Shown here: one piece after another, positions 9,652-18,240 of the stretch
How the letters are laid out: each line of letters starts with the position of its first letter
How positions within the stretch are numbered: the first letter of the stretch is position 1
Assembly (NCBI RefSeq): GCF_900112585.1
Contig: NZ_FOLY01000006.1
Span: 124,001 to 188,000, forward strand
Direction: 5' to 3'
DNA length: 64,000 bases
Origin: Kushneria avicenniae
GTDB lineage: Bacteria > Pseudomonadota > Gammaproteobacteria > Pseudomonadales > Halomonadaceae
Program-made: the position numbers and the translations under genes
Notes under the pieces: generated by a model
Database searches by the model: none
Told to the model about the DNA's origin: nothing
What the model saw: only the letters and a program-made list of their open reading frames with translations

Positions 9652-10572
9652 ATGACCGGCCTGACGTCTCCGATCGTCGAACGCCACCCCGTAGAGGACG
9701 TCCCAAACGCCTCTCTCAATCACGACATTCACACTACCCTGACGCAGGCGCTCAAGGATGACGGCCGTCAGGGCATGATTCGTGATGCCATCAATCACCA
9801 CCTGACCGCCGCCGGTGGCTATCTACGTGCCCGACTGGGCTATCACACCGGCCGGGCACTGGACCTGAGCCATGACGAGGCGCTGACCTGCGCCGGCATC
9901 AGCGAGCTTTTGCACAACGCCTCGCTCATCCACGACGACGTGCTCGATCATGACAGCATGCGACGCGGCCAGCGCAGCGTCTGGCGCGTGTGGAATGAAG
10001 GCGTGGCCATCTGTCTGGGCGATCTTTTCATCTCTGCCGCCTACGGTCTGATGAGCGGGCTGAGTACTCATGCCGAACGTCTGCCGGTGCTGCTGTCCTG
10101 CGTACATCATCACGTTCAGACCACCATTCACGGCCAGGCCGAATGCTTCAGTCTGGCGATGGGGCCAGAACCGGAATTCGAACAGTGCAGTCAGGCCGCC
10201 TGCGGCAAGTCCGGCCCGCTGTTTGCGCTGTCGCTGGAAGCGCCGCTGTTGCTGACCGGCCATGACGGCGCCATCGACAGCGCCCGCCAGGCCGCGCTGT
10301 CGTTTGCCACGATCTACCAGCTTATCGATGACATCGAGGATTTTGACAGCGACATGAGCGATCAACAGCAGGGGGCCTGCAACATGCTTCACGCGCTGGG
10401 CAACCGTGGCGATGCTACCCCCATGGCGTCGGCGCGGGATTACGGCCGCCACCAACTGGAGCGCACTCGCCAGCTGGCAGGCACACTGCCCAATGGCTGC
10501 GGACAGGCCCTGATCGAGGAAGCCCATCGGCTCGAGGAGAAGCTGATCAGCATCACGGGAGAGCGCTCATGA
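9652..10572 (+). CDS. crtE: Polyprenyl diphosphate synthase of the carotenoid operon (CrtE-like)
   Basis: Trans-prenyltransferase expected to supply geranylgeranyl diphosphate to CrtB. I start at ATG 9652, eight bases after AAGGAG, giving 306 residues; the open frame running back to 8638 is antisense to the SDR gene and not coding. The first Asp-rich motif is HDDVLDHDSMRRG (about residues 96-108) and the second is LIDDIEDFDSD. The first motif is the plain DDxxD form without the two-residue insertion usual in bacterial CrtE, and the preceding residues (LLHNASLIH) resemble octaprenyl synthase IspB, so product chain length is uncertain. crtI overlaps its stop by 4 bp. Confidence 0.88.
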   Translation: MTGLTSPIVERHPVEDVPNASLNHDIHTTLTQALKDDGRQGMIRDAINHHLTAAGGYLRARLGYHTGRALDLSHDEALTCAGISELLHNASLIHDDVLDHDSMRRGQRSVWRVWNEGVAICLGDLFISAAYGLMSGLSTHAERLPVLLSCVHHHVQTTIHGQAECFSLAMGPEPEFEQCSQAACGKSGPLFALSLEAPLLLTGHDGAIDSARQAALSFATIYQLIDDIEDFDSDMSDQQQGACNMLHALGNRGDATPMASARDYGRHQLERTRQLAGTLPNGCGQALIEEAHRLEEKLISITGERS

Positions 10573-12038
10573 GTCGTGCTCTGGTCATTGGCGGCGGCTT
10601 CGGCGGCATGGCGGCCGCCCTGCGCGCGCGCAGGAAGGGCTACGACGTCACCCTCATCGACCGCTGCGAATCGCTGGGCGGTCGCGCCCAGGTCTTTACC
10701 GATCAGGGTTTTCGCTTTGATGCCGGCCCCACGGTCATCACGGCGCCCTTTCTGTTCGAGGAACTCTTCGAGCTTTTCGGCAAGCGTCTGGAAGATTATG
10801 TCGAGATGGTCGCGCTCGATATCTGGTATCAGTTTTATTTCCAGGACGGGCGCACCTTTGATTACGGTACCGACATGTCGGCGACGCTCGCCAGCATTCG
10901 CCGCTTCAACGAGCGCGATGTCCAGGGCTATCAAAACCTTTTGAACACCTCGAAGGAGATCTTCGAGATCGGCTTCGAGCAGCTGGCCGACCGCCCTTTT
11001 CATCAGTTCTCGACCATGGCCGCACAGATTCCGGCCCTTTTGAAACTGAAAAGCTATCGCTCGGTGTGGCAGATGGTCTGCGCCCACATCGAGGATGACA
11101 GCCTGCGTCAGGCCTTTTCGATTCCGCCGCTGCTGGTCGGCGGCAATCCGTTTCGAACTACCAGCATTTACGGTCTGATCCCCTGGCTTGAACGCAAGTG
11201 GGGCGTGCACTTTCCAATGGGCGGCACCGGCGCACTGGTCGCTGCACTTGAAAAATTGATGCGCGATGTCGGCATTACCATCGAGACCGGCACCACCGTC
11301 AAACGCATCCTGAGCGAGCACGGGCGCGCCAACGGGGTCGAGCTTGAGAGCGGCGAAAAGCTGCCGGCGGAGGCCGTCATCAGCAACGCCGATGCCGCGC
11401 ATCTGTATACCCATATGGTCGATCAGGTCTCGAGCAGCGCGAAGCTCAAACTGGCCGGCGCCAAATATTCGATGGGCCTTTTCGTGCTTTATGTCGGTAC
11501 CAACCGGCAGTTTCCTGACATCAAGCATCACACCATCTGGATGGGTCAGCGCTATCGCGAGCTTTTGGAGGACATCTTCGAGCATCGCGTGCTGGCCAAC
11601 GACTTCTCGCTGTATGCGCACCGCCCCACCGCCACCGACCCGTCCTTTGCCCCGCCCGGCTGTGACTCGTTCTACATTCTCGCACCCGTGCCCAACCTGC
11701 AGGGCGATGTGGACTGGTCACGTGAAGGCGACAAACTTGGCGATGCCATTATCGACGCGCTGGACCGCACCACGATGCCGGGCTTTCGCGAATCGATCGT
11801 CACCCGTTTTCACATGACGCCGCAGGACTTCAGCGAGCGCTACCTGTCGATGCACGGCACCGGCTTTTCGATTGCACCGATCTTTCGCCAGTCAGCCTGG
11901 TTTCGCTTTCATAACAAAAGTGAAGTGCTGGACAATCTCTATCTTACCGGCGCCGGCACCCACCCGGGCGCGGGGCTGCCGGGCGTGCTGTCCAGCGCCC
12001 GGGTTGTCGATCATCTACTGCCGGAGGCCGGTGCGTGA
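10569..12038 (+). CDS. crtI: Phytoene desaturase CrtI
   Basis: FAD-dependent desaturase converting phytoene, normally through four desaturations, to lycopene. The 489-residue length is typical. The N-terminal dinucleotide fold is GGGFGGMAAALRARRKGYDV, followed by the GGRAQ element and FDAGPTVI. The C-terminal family signature appears as LTGAGTHPGAGLPGVLSSA, matching bacterial CrtI. It starts inside the end of crtE (ATGA) and its stop overlaps the GTG start of crtB, so the three are likely translated in a coupled manner. The number of desaturation steps cannot be read from sequence. Confidence 0.96.
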   Translation: MSRALVIGGGFGGMAAALRARRKGYDVTLIDRCESLGGRAQVFTDQGFRFDAGPTVITAPFLFEELFELFGKRLEDYVEMVALDIWYQFYFQDGRTFDYGTDMSATLASIRRFNERDVQGYQNLLNTSKEIFEIGFEQLADRPFHQFSTMAAQIPALLKLKSYRSVWQMVCAHIEDDSLRQAFSIPPLLVGGNPFRTTSIYGLIPWLERKWGVHFPMGGTGALVAALEKLMRDVGITIETGTTVKRILSEHGRANGVELESGEKLPAEAVISNADAAHLYTHMVDQVSSSAKLKLAGAKYSMGLFVLYVGTNRQFPDIKHHTIWMGQRYRELLEDIFEHRVLANDFSLYAHRPTATDPSFAPPGCDSFYILAPVPNLQGDVDWSREGDKLGDAIIDALDRTTMPGFRESIVTRFHMTPQDFSERYLSMHGTGFSIAPIFRQSAWFRFHNKSEVLDNLYLTGAGTHPGAGLPGVLSSARVVDHLLPEAGA

Positions 12039-12967
12039 AGTCACAGACCGACACCGCCGAGGCCATTCTGGCACGACACGGCAAGTCCTTTCGTTTTGCC
12101 AGCTACTTCATGGAGCGCGACGACGCCCACGACGCCGCGCTGCTATACATGGTCTGTCGTGAGCTGGATGATCTGGCCGACCAGGACATGCCCACCGAGG
12201 CCGAAAACGCCGGTGCGCATCAGCGTCTGATGACCATTCGCCAGGAGCTGCTGGCCGGCACCGGCAGTGACCCGCTCACAAAGGTGCTGATCGATCTAAG
12301 TGTGCGGCGTGGCCTGGACACTCGCGCCGCCGTGGCGCTGATCGATGCCCTGATCGAGGATGTTCGCACTCCGGCGCTGATCGGCAACGAGCATGAGCTG
12401 ATGCGCTACTGCTATGGTGTGGCCGGTGCCGTCGGCGTATTGATGTGCCCGGTAGTCGGCGCCGACGACAGCGCCATCCCTCATGGCATCGATCTGGGCC
12501 TTGCCATGCAGATGACCAACATTGCCCGCGATGTACGGGAAGATGCCGACATGGGCCGTCGCTATCTGCCGGCTGACTGGGTTGATCATTTATCGCCAGA
12601 TGAACTCATTCATGCCGACAGCGAACAACGCGAGCAGGTTGCCCACGCGGTGGATCGTCTGCTCACCCGGGCCGAAGCCTACTACGCCAGTGCGGCCGAC
12701 GGTTTTAATCGCATCCCCGGCCGGAATCGACGCGCCATCGCCGTGGCCGCCGACGTCTATCGCGCCATCGGCGAGCGCCTGCGTCGCGAACGACTGGCCT
12801 GGTGGCAGGGCCGCGTGCACGTTCCGCTGACCGGCAAGATATGGCTCGCCACCCGTCGCTTGAGCGGACACGGCACCATTCAGGGCAGTGGCACCCACTG
12901 TCACGACGCCGAGCTGCATCGCCATATTGCCGATCTGCCCGGCGCCCACGCGCCCAGCGGGTCATGA
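12035..12967 (+). CDS. crtB: Phytoene synthase CrtB
   Basis: Condenses two geranylgeranyl diphosphates head to head into phytoene. The 310-residue protein has both Asp-rich motifs of the squalene/phytoene synthase family: CRELDDLADQD (about residues 36-46) and NIARDVREDADMGRRYLP. The start is GTG in the overlap GTGA with the crtI stop; no ATG suits the N-terminus MKSQTDTAEAILARHGKSF. The end overlaps crtY by 4 bp. Position in crtEIBY favours phytoene synthase over squalene or diapophytoene synthase. Confidence 0.95.
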   Translation: MKSQTDTAEAILARHGKSFRFASYFMERDDAHDAALLYMVCRELDDLADQDMPTEAENAGAHQRLMTIRQELLAGTGSDPLTKVLIDLSVRRGLDTRAAVALIDALIEDVRTPALIGNEHELMRYCYGVAGAVGVLMCPVVGADDSAIPHGIDLGLAMQMTNIARDVREDADMGRRYLPADWVDHLSPDELIHADSEQREQVAHAVDRLLTRAEAYYASAADGFNRIPGRNRRAIAVAADVYRAIGERLRRERLAWWQGRVHVPLTGKIWLATRRLSGHGTIQGSGTHCHDAELHRHIADLPGAHAPSGS

Positions 12968-14100
12968 GCCGCCAGAGCCCTGATCTCGTGATTCTCGGCG
13001 GCGGCTGCGCCGGGCTGAGCCTCGCCTATCGACTTGCCCGGCATCAGGACGCACCGCGCACCCTGATCGTCGACCCGCGCAATGACTACACCAACGATCG
13101 CACCTGGTGCGGCTGGCCGGTCACTGCGCACCCCTTTCAGGAAGACGTCCGCGCCCGCTGGCATGACCTGACGCTTCATACCGACCGGGCCAGCACCACG
13201 ATTGAAAGCCGGCGTTATCCGTACGAGATGCTCGAGGCCGAGCGTTTTTATAGCCGAACGCTGGCCGCCGTTGAGGCACACCCATCCATCGAAAGAATTC
13301 AGGCTCATGCGGTCGACGTTGAAGATCGCGAGGATGGCGTGACCGTCACGCTGGACAGCGGCGAGACGGTTCGGGCGCGCTTCGGGGTGGATACCCGCCC
13401 CCATCCGAAGCCGCTCACCTCGCCCTGGCTGTGGCAGGACTTTGCCGGTATCAACGTCCAGGCCGACAACCTCCCCCGGCACGCCGAGCTGATGGACTTT
13501 CGTGTCAACGATGACCCTCAGGCCGGCATCGACTTTCTCTATGTGCTGCCCTACGCACCGGATCAGGCCCTTTTCGAATGGACACGCTTTGGTCGACCGC
13601 CCACCGATCCAGGCACGCTTGAACACAGACTGGAAGACTATCTGGAAACCCGCCTTGGCCCGGGAAAGTGGCAGGCCCTGCGCCGTGAAACCGGTACGCT
13701 GCCCATGGCGCCACCAACGCGCACCAATGGTCGCTCCATGGTCGTGACGGGTGCCTATGGTGGCGCCATGCGCGCCGCCACCGGCTATGCCTTTCACGCC
13801 ATTCAGCGCTGGGCTGATGAATGCGCCGATGCGTTGCTCAAGGGCCAGCCGCCGGTGGGCGCGCGACCAGGTCGGGTATTACCACACCTTGACCGTATTT
13901 TCATGAGCACGCTGGCACGCCACCCTGAACGCGCCCCCGAGTTCTATCGTGGGCTTTTCGAGCATGCGCCTACCGACAGCCTGATCCGGTTTCTAAGCGG
14001 TGTCCCGAGCGTGCGCGATACCCTGTCAGTCATGAATGCCCTGCCCTGGGCGCCGCTGATCGGAAGTACGCTGCGTCATGCTCTACCCGGGCAAACATGA
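12964..14100 (+). CDS. crtY: Lycopene beta-cyclase CrtY
   Basis: Cyclises both ends of lycopene to make beta-carotene. I start at ATG 12964 (MSRQSPDLVILGGGCAGLSL), overlapping the crtB stop by 4 bp and giving 378 residues, the usual CrtY length; the upstream in-frame extension is crtB in another frame. The dinucleotide fold GGGCAG is followed by NDRTWCGW, the CrtY-type motif (usually RTWCFW), and by YGGAMRAATGYAF near the C-terminal third, where the family has GxRAxxxHPxTGYS-like sequence. It is the last gene of the operon. No hydroxylase, ketolase or glucosyltransferase gene follows. Confidence 0.93.
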   Translation: MSRQSPDLVILGGGCAGLSLAYRLARHQDAPRTLIVDPRNDYTNDRTWCGWPVTAHPFQEDVRARWHDLTLHTDRASTTIESRRYPYEMLEAERFYSRTLAAVEAHPSIERIQAHAVDVEDREDGVTVTLDSGETVRARFGVDTRPHPKPLTSPWLWQDFAGINVQADNLPRHAELMDFRVNDDPQAGIDFLYVLPYAPDQALFEWTRFGRPPTDPGTLEHRLEDYLETRLGPGKWQALRRETGTLPMAPPTRTNGRSMVVTGAYGGAMRAATGYAFHAIQRWADECADALLKGQPPVGARPGRVLPHLDRIFMSTLARHPERAPEFYRGLFEHAPTDSLIRFLSGVPSVRDTLSVMNALPWAPLIGSTLRHALPGQT

Positions 14101-14193
14101 CTGGCCCTGAATCCACCGGAAGCGGCACTGTCATTTTCAACGCGCTTGCGTAGTATCATCTGATATTTTCAGCCCCGTCCGAGCCGCTCGATC

Positions 14194-15579
14194 ATGACCG
14201 ATACCTCCGCCACTGGCCCTTTTGAAGCGCGCCAGTTTCTGGACGCCCATCCCGAGATCACCCAGATCGACGTGTTGATCAGCGATCTCAATGGCGTACT
14301 GCGTGGCAAGCGCATTCCGCGTGCGAGCCTTGAAGAGGCCTGGACCAGCGGCGTTAATCTGCCCGCCTCCATTTTTGCGCTTGATATCACCGGCAACATG
14401 GTCGAGGAAACGGGGCTGGGACTCGACAGCGGTGATGGTGACCGCGCCTGCCTGCCGATTCCGGGTACGCTGGTACCGGTCTCCTGGCATCGGCGCACGC
14501 CGACGGCGCAGCTTCTAATGACCATGGTCGAGCCGGATGGCAGCGGTTGGAACGCCGATCCACGCCAGGTTCTGGCGCGCGTGCTGGAAGGCTTTACCCG
14601 TCAGGGGCTGACCCCGGTGGTAGCGATCGAGCAGGAGTTCTATCTGCTGGACGCCGAACGCAATGACCGCGGCCAGCCTCAGCCGCCACGCTCGCCGCTG
14701 ACCGGTGAGCGCGCGCGCTCCAGCCAGCTCTATTCGATCAGCGAACTTGATGAGTACGCCGATTTTATCGACGCTATTCACGAGGCCTGCGCCCAGCAGG
14801 GGCTGCCGCTGGATACCGCGCTCAAGGAGTGCGCCCCAGGTCAGTTCGAGATCAATCTGCGCCACCGAGACGATGCCCTGCGCGCCTGCGATGACGCGGT
14901 GATGCTCAAGCGTGCCATCAAGGGGGTGGCCCAGCAGCAGGGGTTCGAGGCCACTTTCATGGCCAAACCATGGGGCAATGAAGCCGGCAGCGGCACCCAT
15001 GTGCACATCAGTCTGCTTGATGAAGACGGCCGCAACGTCTTTGCGGCCAGGGACAAAAACCCCATGGGCAGCGCGCTGCTGCATCAGGCCATCGCGGGGG
15101 TACTGGAATTGATGCCGGCCTCAATGGCGGCCTGTGCGCCCAACCTCAACGCCTTTCGACGCTTCCAGCCCGGGCTTTACGTACCGATGACGCCCTCCTG
15201 GGGGCTGGATAACCGCTCGGTCGCGGTGCGCATTCCCTCGGGGCCGACGGCGGCCACACGTCTGGAACATCGCGTCGCCGGTGCAGACGTCAATGTTTAT
15301 CTATTGTGTGCGGTGCTGCTGGCCTCCATGGCCCACGGGCTTGATGAACAGCTGACACCGCCGCCGCCGATCGAGGGCAACGCCTACACCCAGCTTGACG
15401 CTACCCTGCCCGACTCATGGGGCGTGGCGCTGGAGCTGTGGATGGAAAGCGACGTGCTGGGCGAGCGGCTCGGTCGTGGCTTTCAGCAGATCTACTACGC
15501 CAACCGGCAGGCCGAACGGGCACTGGCGCAGCGCACCGTCAGCGCGCTGGAGTATGACTGGTATCTGCGCCTGGTCTAG
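14194..15579 (+). CDS. Glutamine synthetase family protein, probable gamma-glutamylpolyamine ligase
   Basis: A 461-residue GS-fold ligase. Recognisable elements are ISDLNGVLRGKRIP near the N-terminus, the metal-binding AIEQEFYLLD, the ECAPGQFEINL stretch, FMAKPWGNEAGSGTHVHISL (ATP and glutamate site) and the C-terminal HRVAGADVN. The N-terminal sequence and these motifs resemble PuuA-type gamma-glutamylputrescine synthetases rather than GlnA, and the Tyr adenylylation region of GlnA is absent. It runs opposite to the polyamine genes downstream and is the second such ligase here; the other starts at 20799. The ribosome binding site before ATG 14194 is weak. The amine substrate is unknown. Confidence 0.85.
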   Translation: MTDTSATGPFEARQFLDAHPEITQIDVLISDLNGVLRGKRIPRASLEEAWTSGVNLPASIFALDITGNMVEETGLGLDSGDGDRACLPIPGTLVPVSWHRRTPTAQLLMTMVEPDGSGWNADPRQVLARVLEGFTRQGLTPVVAIEQEFYLLDAERNDRGQPQPPRSPLTGERARSSQLYSISELDEYADFIDAIHEACAQQGLPLDTALKECAPGQFEINLRHRDDALRACDDAVMLKRAIKGVAQQQGFEATFMAKPWGNEAGSGTHVHISLLDEDGRNVFAARDKNPMGSALLHQAIAGVLELMPASMAACAPNLNAFRRFQPGLYVPMTPSWGLDNRSVAVRIPSGPTAATRLEHRVAGADVNVYLLCAVLLASMAHGLDEQLTPPPPIEGNAYTQLDATLPDSWGVALELWMESDVLGERLGRGFQQIYYANRQAERALAQRTVSALEYDWYLRLV

Positions 15580-15648
15580 GTGCTGGACAACCCAGGACTG
15601 ACTCTACCCGCTGCGCATGCAGGGCGAGAAAATGCCCATGAGGTGTAT

Positions 15649-16014
15649 ATGAACAGGCGTCGCTCGAGCGTACTGACTTTTTCGGTTGCCATGGCGACAG
15701 GTGCTGCGATCCGGGCGCTGTCACCGCTAGCAGGTGGCCACATGGAGCCCTGGGATGACGGCGTGTACTACAGCGCGGCGCTCATGCTGGCCGGCGCCGT
15801 GTCGGCGCTTGTGATGTCCGGGCCCCTACCGGCGCTCTATGCGGGCTGCCTCGCCGGGCAGATCCTTTTTGCATTGACGTTGCTGCCGCTCGAGCCGCTT
15901 TTTTCCGTGGGTATCGGATTTCTTCTGGCGTGGTCGCTGCTGTTTGTCGCCAGTGCCTGGCTTTGTCTTGTCGTTCGCCCCATGGTCATGCACGCTTTCA
16001 GGCAACGCTTCTAA
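15649..16014 (+). CDS. Small integral membrane protein of unknown function
   Basis: I do not recognise this gene. It encodes 121 residues from ATG 15649, chosen because GAGG lies five bases upstream; the frame is open to 15580 but that extension is not needed. A basic N-terminus (MNRRRSS) is followed by about three or four hydrophobic segments (ALMLAGAVSALVMSGPLPAL, LFALTLLPLEPLF and LLAWSLLFVASAWLCLVV). It lies about 70 bp after the GS-like ligase on the same strand, and its last bases overlap the end of the convergent EamA gene by 4 bp. A transport or assembly role is possible but unsupported. Confidence 0.6.
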   Translation: MNRRRSSVLTFSVAMATGAAIRALSPLAGGHMEPWDDGVYYSAALMLAGAVSALVMSGPLPALYAGCLAGQILFALTLLPLEPLFSVGIGFLLAWSLLFVASAWLCLVVRPMVMHAFRQRF

Positions 16015-16853
16015 TTCAGCCGTAGCAATACCACGCCGGACAGAATGATTACGCCGGCCACCAGCCGCTGGCGACTCAGCCGCTCACCAAGAAAGAGCGC
16101 CGAAATGGCGAGCGCAAAGAGCACGCTGGATTCACGCAGCGCCGCCACCAGGGCAATAGGCGCCTGACTCATCGCCCAGATGGTCGCGCCATAAGCGGCC
16201 ATCGACATGGCACCGCCCAGCAGCCCGACGCGATAGTGGCCCGCAATGGCGGCCAGTGTCTGTCGTCCGCGCATCCCCCACAGCAAAAGCGCCATGCACA
16301 GACCATTGAGCGCGAAAAGCCAGAGCACATAGCCGATGGCGTCGTGGTTGGCACGTGCCCCCAGTCCATCACTGAGCGTATAGAAAGCAATAAACGCAGA
16401 GGTGATCAGTGCATTGATCAGTCCGACACGAGGCAGCTTCGTCCTGCCGTCACCGCGCACGGCCATCCACCAGATACCGCCGGTCAGCAGCGCCACCCCG
16501 ACATGGCCGGTCAGCGAGGGCTGATCTCCCAGGGCCACCAGCCCGACCAGCGCCACTATCAATGGCGCCGAGCCGCGCGCGATGGGATAGACCTGGCCAA
16601 AATCACCGCGGCCGTAGGCCCGCGCCAGAAACACGTTATATCCCACATGCAAAACGGCCGAGAGCCCAAGCCAGCGCCAGGCCGCGGCACCAGGCACGCT
16701 GACGGCAGGCAACATGACCAGAGCGATTCCCCCGGCCCCAACCTGAATCAGCGTGACCGCCAGCAGCCGATCGAGCCCCACCCGCACCAGAGCGTTCCAG
16801 CCGGCATGCAGCGCGGCAGCGCACAGGACGATGACGAAAACGTGGGCGCTCAT
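16011..16853 (-). CDS. EamA/DMT-family transporter
   Basis: A 280-residue drug/metabolite transporter with two EamA repeats and about ten hydrophobic segments. The C-terminal repeat ends in the common pattern ALAISALFLGERLSRQRLVAGVIILSGVVLL (split at FLGERL). Such proteins move small metabolites across the inner membrane, usually outward. It is the last gene of the minus-strand polyamine series, 34 bp after the FAD oxidase, so export of a polyamine-derived product or amino acid is plausible but not shown by sequence. Confidence 0.88.
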   Translation of the reverse strand: MSAHVFVIVLCAAALHAGWNALVRVGLDRLLAVTLIQVGAGGIALVMLPAVSVPGAAAWRWLGLSAVLHVGYNVFLARAYGRGDFGQVYPIARGSAPLIVALVGLVALGDQPSLTGHVGVALLTGGIWWMAVRGDGRTKLPRVGLINALITSAFIAFYTLSDGLGARANHDAIGYVLWLFALNGLCMALLLWGMRGRQTLAAIAGHYRVGLLGGAMSMAAYGATIWAMSQAPIALVAALRESSVLFALAISALFLGERLSRQRLVAGVIILSGVVLLRLN

Positions 16854-16887
16854 GGGTTCGATGCATCGCTATCACATGGCGCGGCCA

Positions 16888-18195
16888 TCACATGCCGAGC
16901 CGGTCGCGCAGCGCGTAGTACCAGGCGCCCATGGCGGAAAACGGCACGGCAAAACGCCGCCCACCGGGAAACGGCAGGTGTTTGATACCGGCGAAGGCGT
17001 CAAAGCGTGCACTGTCTCCCTTGATGATCTCTCCCATCAGCCGTCCGGCCAGATGCGAGGACGTCACCCCGTGGCCGGAGTAGCCCTGGGCGTAATAGAC
17101 ATTATGGTTGAGCCGCCCGAACTGCGGCAGTCGATTGAGCGTCAGCAGAAAATTGCCGCTCCAGGCGTAATCGATTCTGACGTTTTCAAGCTCGGGGAAG
17201 GTCTTCAAAAGCTTGGGGCGAATGGCACCCTCAATGCTGGCCGGATCGCGCCCCCCATAGGTGACGCCGCCGCCATAGATCAGGCGCCGCTCGGCCGAGA
17301 GGCGGTAGTAGTCGAGCAGATAGTTGCCATCCTCAACGGCGCGATCCGTAGGCAAAAGCCGCTGTGCGGTCGCCTCATCCAGCACTTCGGTGGCGATTAC
17401 CTGGGTGCCACAGGGCATGGAGCGATCAGCCAGTTCAAGAACGATATTGCCCAGGTAGGCATTGCCGGCGATCACGGCACGCTCGGCCTCGATCACCCCC
17501 TCCGCGGTATGGATGCTTACCCGCTCGCCGTACTCGAGCCGAGTCATGGGCGAGTGTTCGAAAATGACACCGCCAAGAGACTCGAATGCCGCCGCCTGCC
17601 CCATGACCAGATTGAGCGGATGCAGATGCCCGCCGGAGTGATCGAGCAGCGCCCCCGTATACCTCGCGCTGCCGATCTCGCGCCGATAGGCCTCACCTTC
17701 CAGCAGCTCCAGTTCCCTGTGGCCGTACTTTTCCCACAGCGCCCTGTGATGTCTGAGGGCAGCCAGTTGCTTGTCATTGCAGGCGGCAAAGAGGTTACCG
17801 TTTTTGAGATCGCACTGGATATCGTACTGCTCGATGCGCTCGCGGATGATGCGATTGCCCTCGAACGCCATATCGCCGAGCGCCCGGGCAGAAGCCTCGC
17901 CAAAGCGCGCCTCGATCATATCCATATCGCGGCTGTAGCTGTTGACGATCTGGCCGCCGTTGCGACCGCTCGCGCCGAAGCCTACACGCTGCGCCTCGAG
18001 CACCGCGACGCGAAAGCCCTGCTCGGCCAGATGAAGGGCGCTGGAAAGACCGGTAAAGCCGGCCCCCACCACACAGACATCCACGCTTTGATGGCCGGCA
18101 AGTGCCGGGCGCTCGGAGGCTGCATTCATGGTGGCGGCATACAGCGAGCGGGTATGGCCGTCTTGTTGAGTCGATACAACATCGGGCTGGGTCAT
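16888..18195 (-). CDS. puuB: FAD-dependent gamma-glutamylputrescine oxidase-like enzyme, copy 1
   Basis: DAO-family flavoenzyme of 435 residues. The FAD-binding GxGxxG is VVGAGFTGLSSALHLAEQGF (about residues 33-52), followed by GASGRNGGQIVN, the PuuB/OrdL-type substrate-side motif. The C-terminal segment QGYSGHGVTSSHLAGRL is also typical. PuuB oxidises gamma-glutamylputrescine to the aldehyde with release of ammonia and peroxide. It lies in the minus-strand polyamine cluster next to a PotF-like protein. A second related oxidase is encoded at 24962-26233. The exact amine is not known; other amine or amino acid oxidases of the DadA/OrdL group cannot be excluded. Confidence 0.83.
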   Translation of the reverse strand: MTQPDVVSTQQDGHTRSLYAATMNAASERPALAGHQSVDVCVVGAGFTGLSSALHLAEQGFRVAVLEAQRVGFGASGRNGGQIVNSYSRDMDMIEARFGEASARALGDMAFEGNRIIRERIEQYDIQCDLKNGNLFAACNDKQLAALRHHRALWEKYGHRELELLEGEAYRREIGSARYTGALLDHSGGHLHPLNLVMGQAAAFESLGGVIFEHSPMTRLEYGERVSIHTAEGVIEAERAVIAGNAYLGNIVLELADRSMPCGTQVIATEVLDEATAQRLLPTDRAVEDGNYLLDYYRLSAERRLIYGGGVTYGGRDPASIEGAIRPKLLKTFPELENVRIDYAWSGNFLLTLNRLPQFGRLNHNVYYAQGYSGHGVTSSHLAGRLMGEIIKGDSARFDAFAGIKHLPFPGGRRFAVPFSAMGAWYYALRDRLGM

Positions 18196-18213
18196 GGCGT
18201 TTTACCCTGCATC

Positions 18214-18234
18214 ACGGCCCGGTTTTCGGGCCGT
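18214..18234 (-). promoter_or_regulatory. Intercistronic hairpin between potF-like gene and puuB copy 1
   Basis: A perfect 8-bp stem (ACGGCCCG / CGGGCCGT) with a 5-base loop sits in the 45-bp gap. No T run follows on either strand, so it does not look like an intrinsic terminator. An mRNA-stabilising or processing hairpin that sets relative expression of the two genes is one possibility. Confidence 0.4.
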
Positions 18235-18240
18235 TGTGGT

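Noticed and set aside
10440-11621. 393-residue minus-strand frame opposite crtI and the end of crtE
   Set aside because: It crosses two well-identified overlapping genes in antisense and carries no motif.
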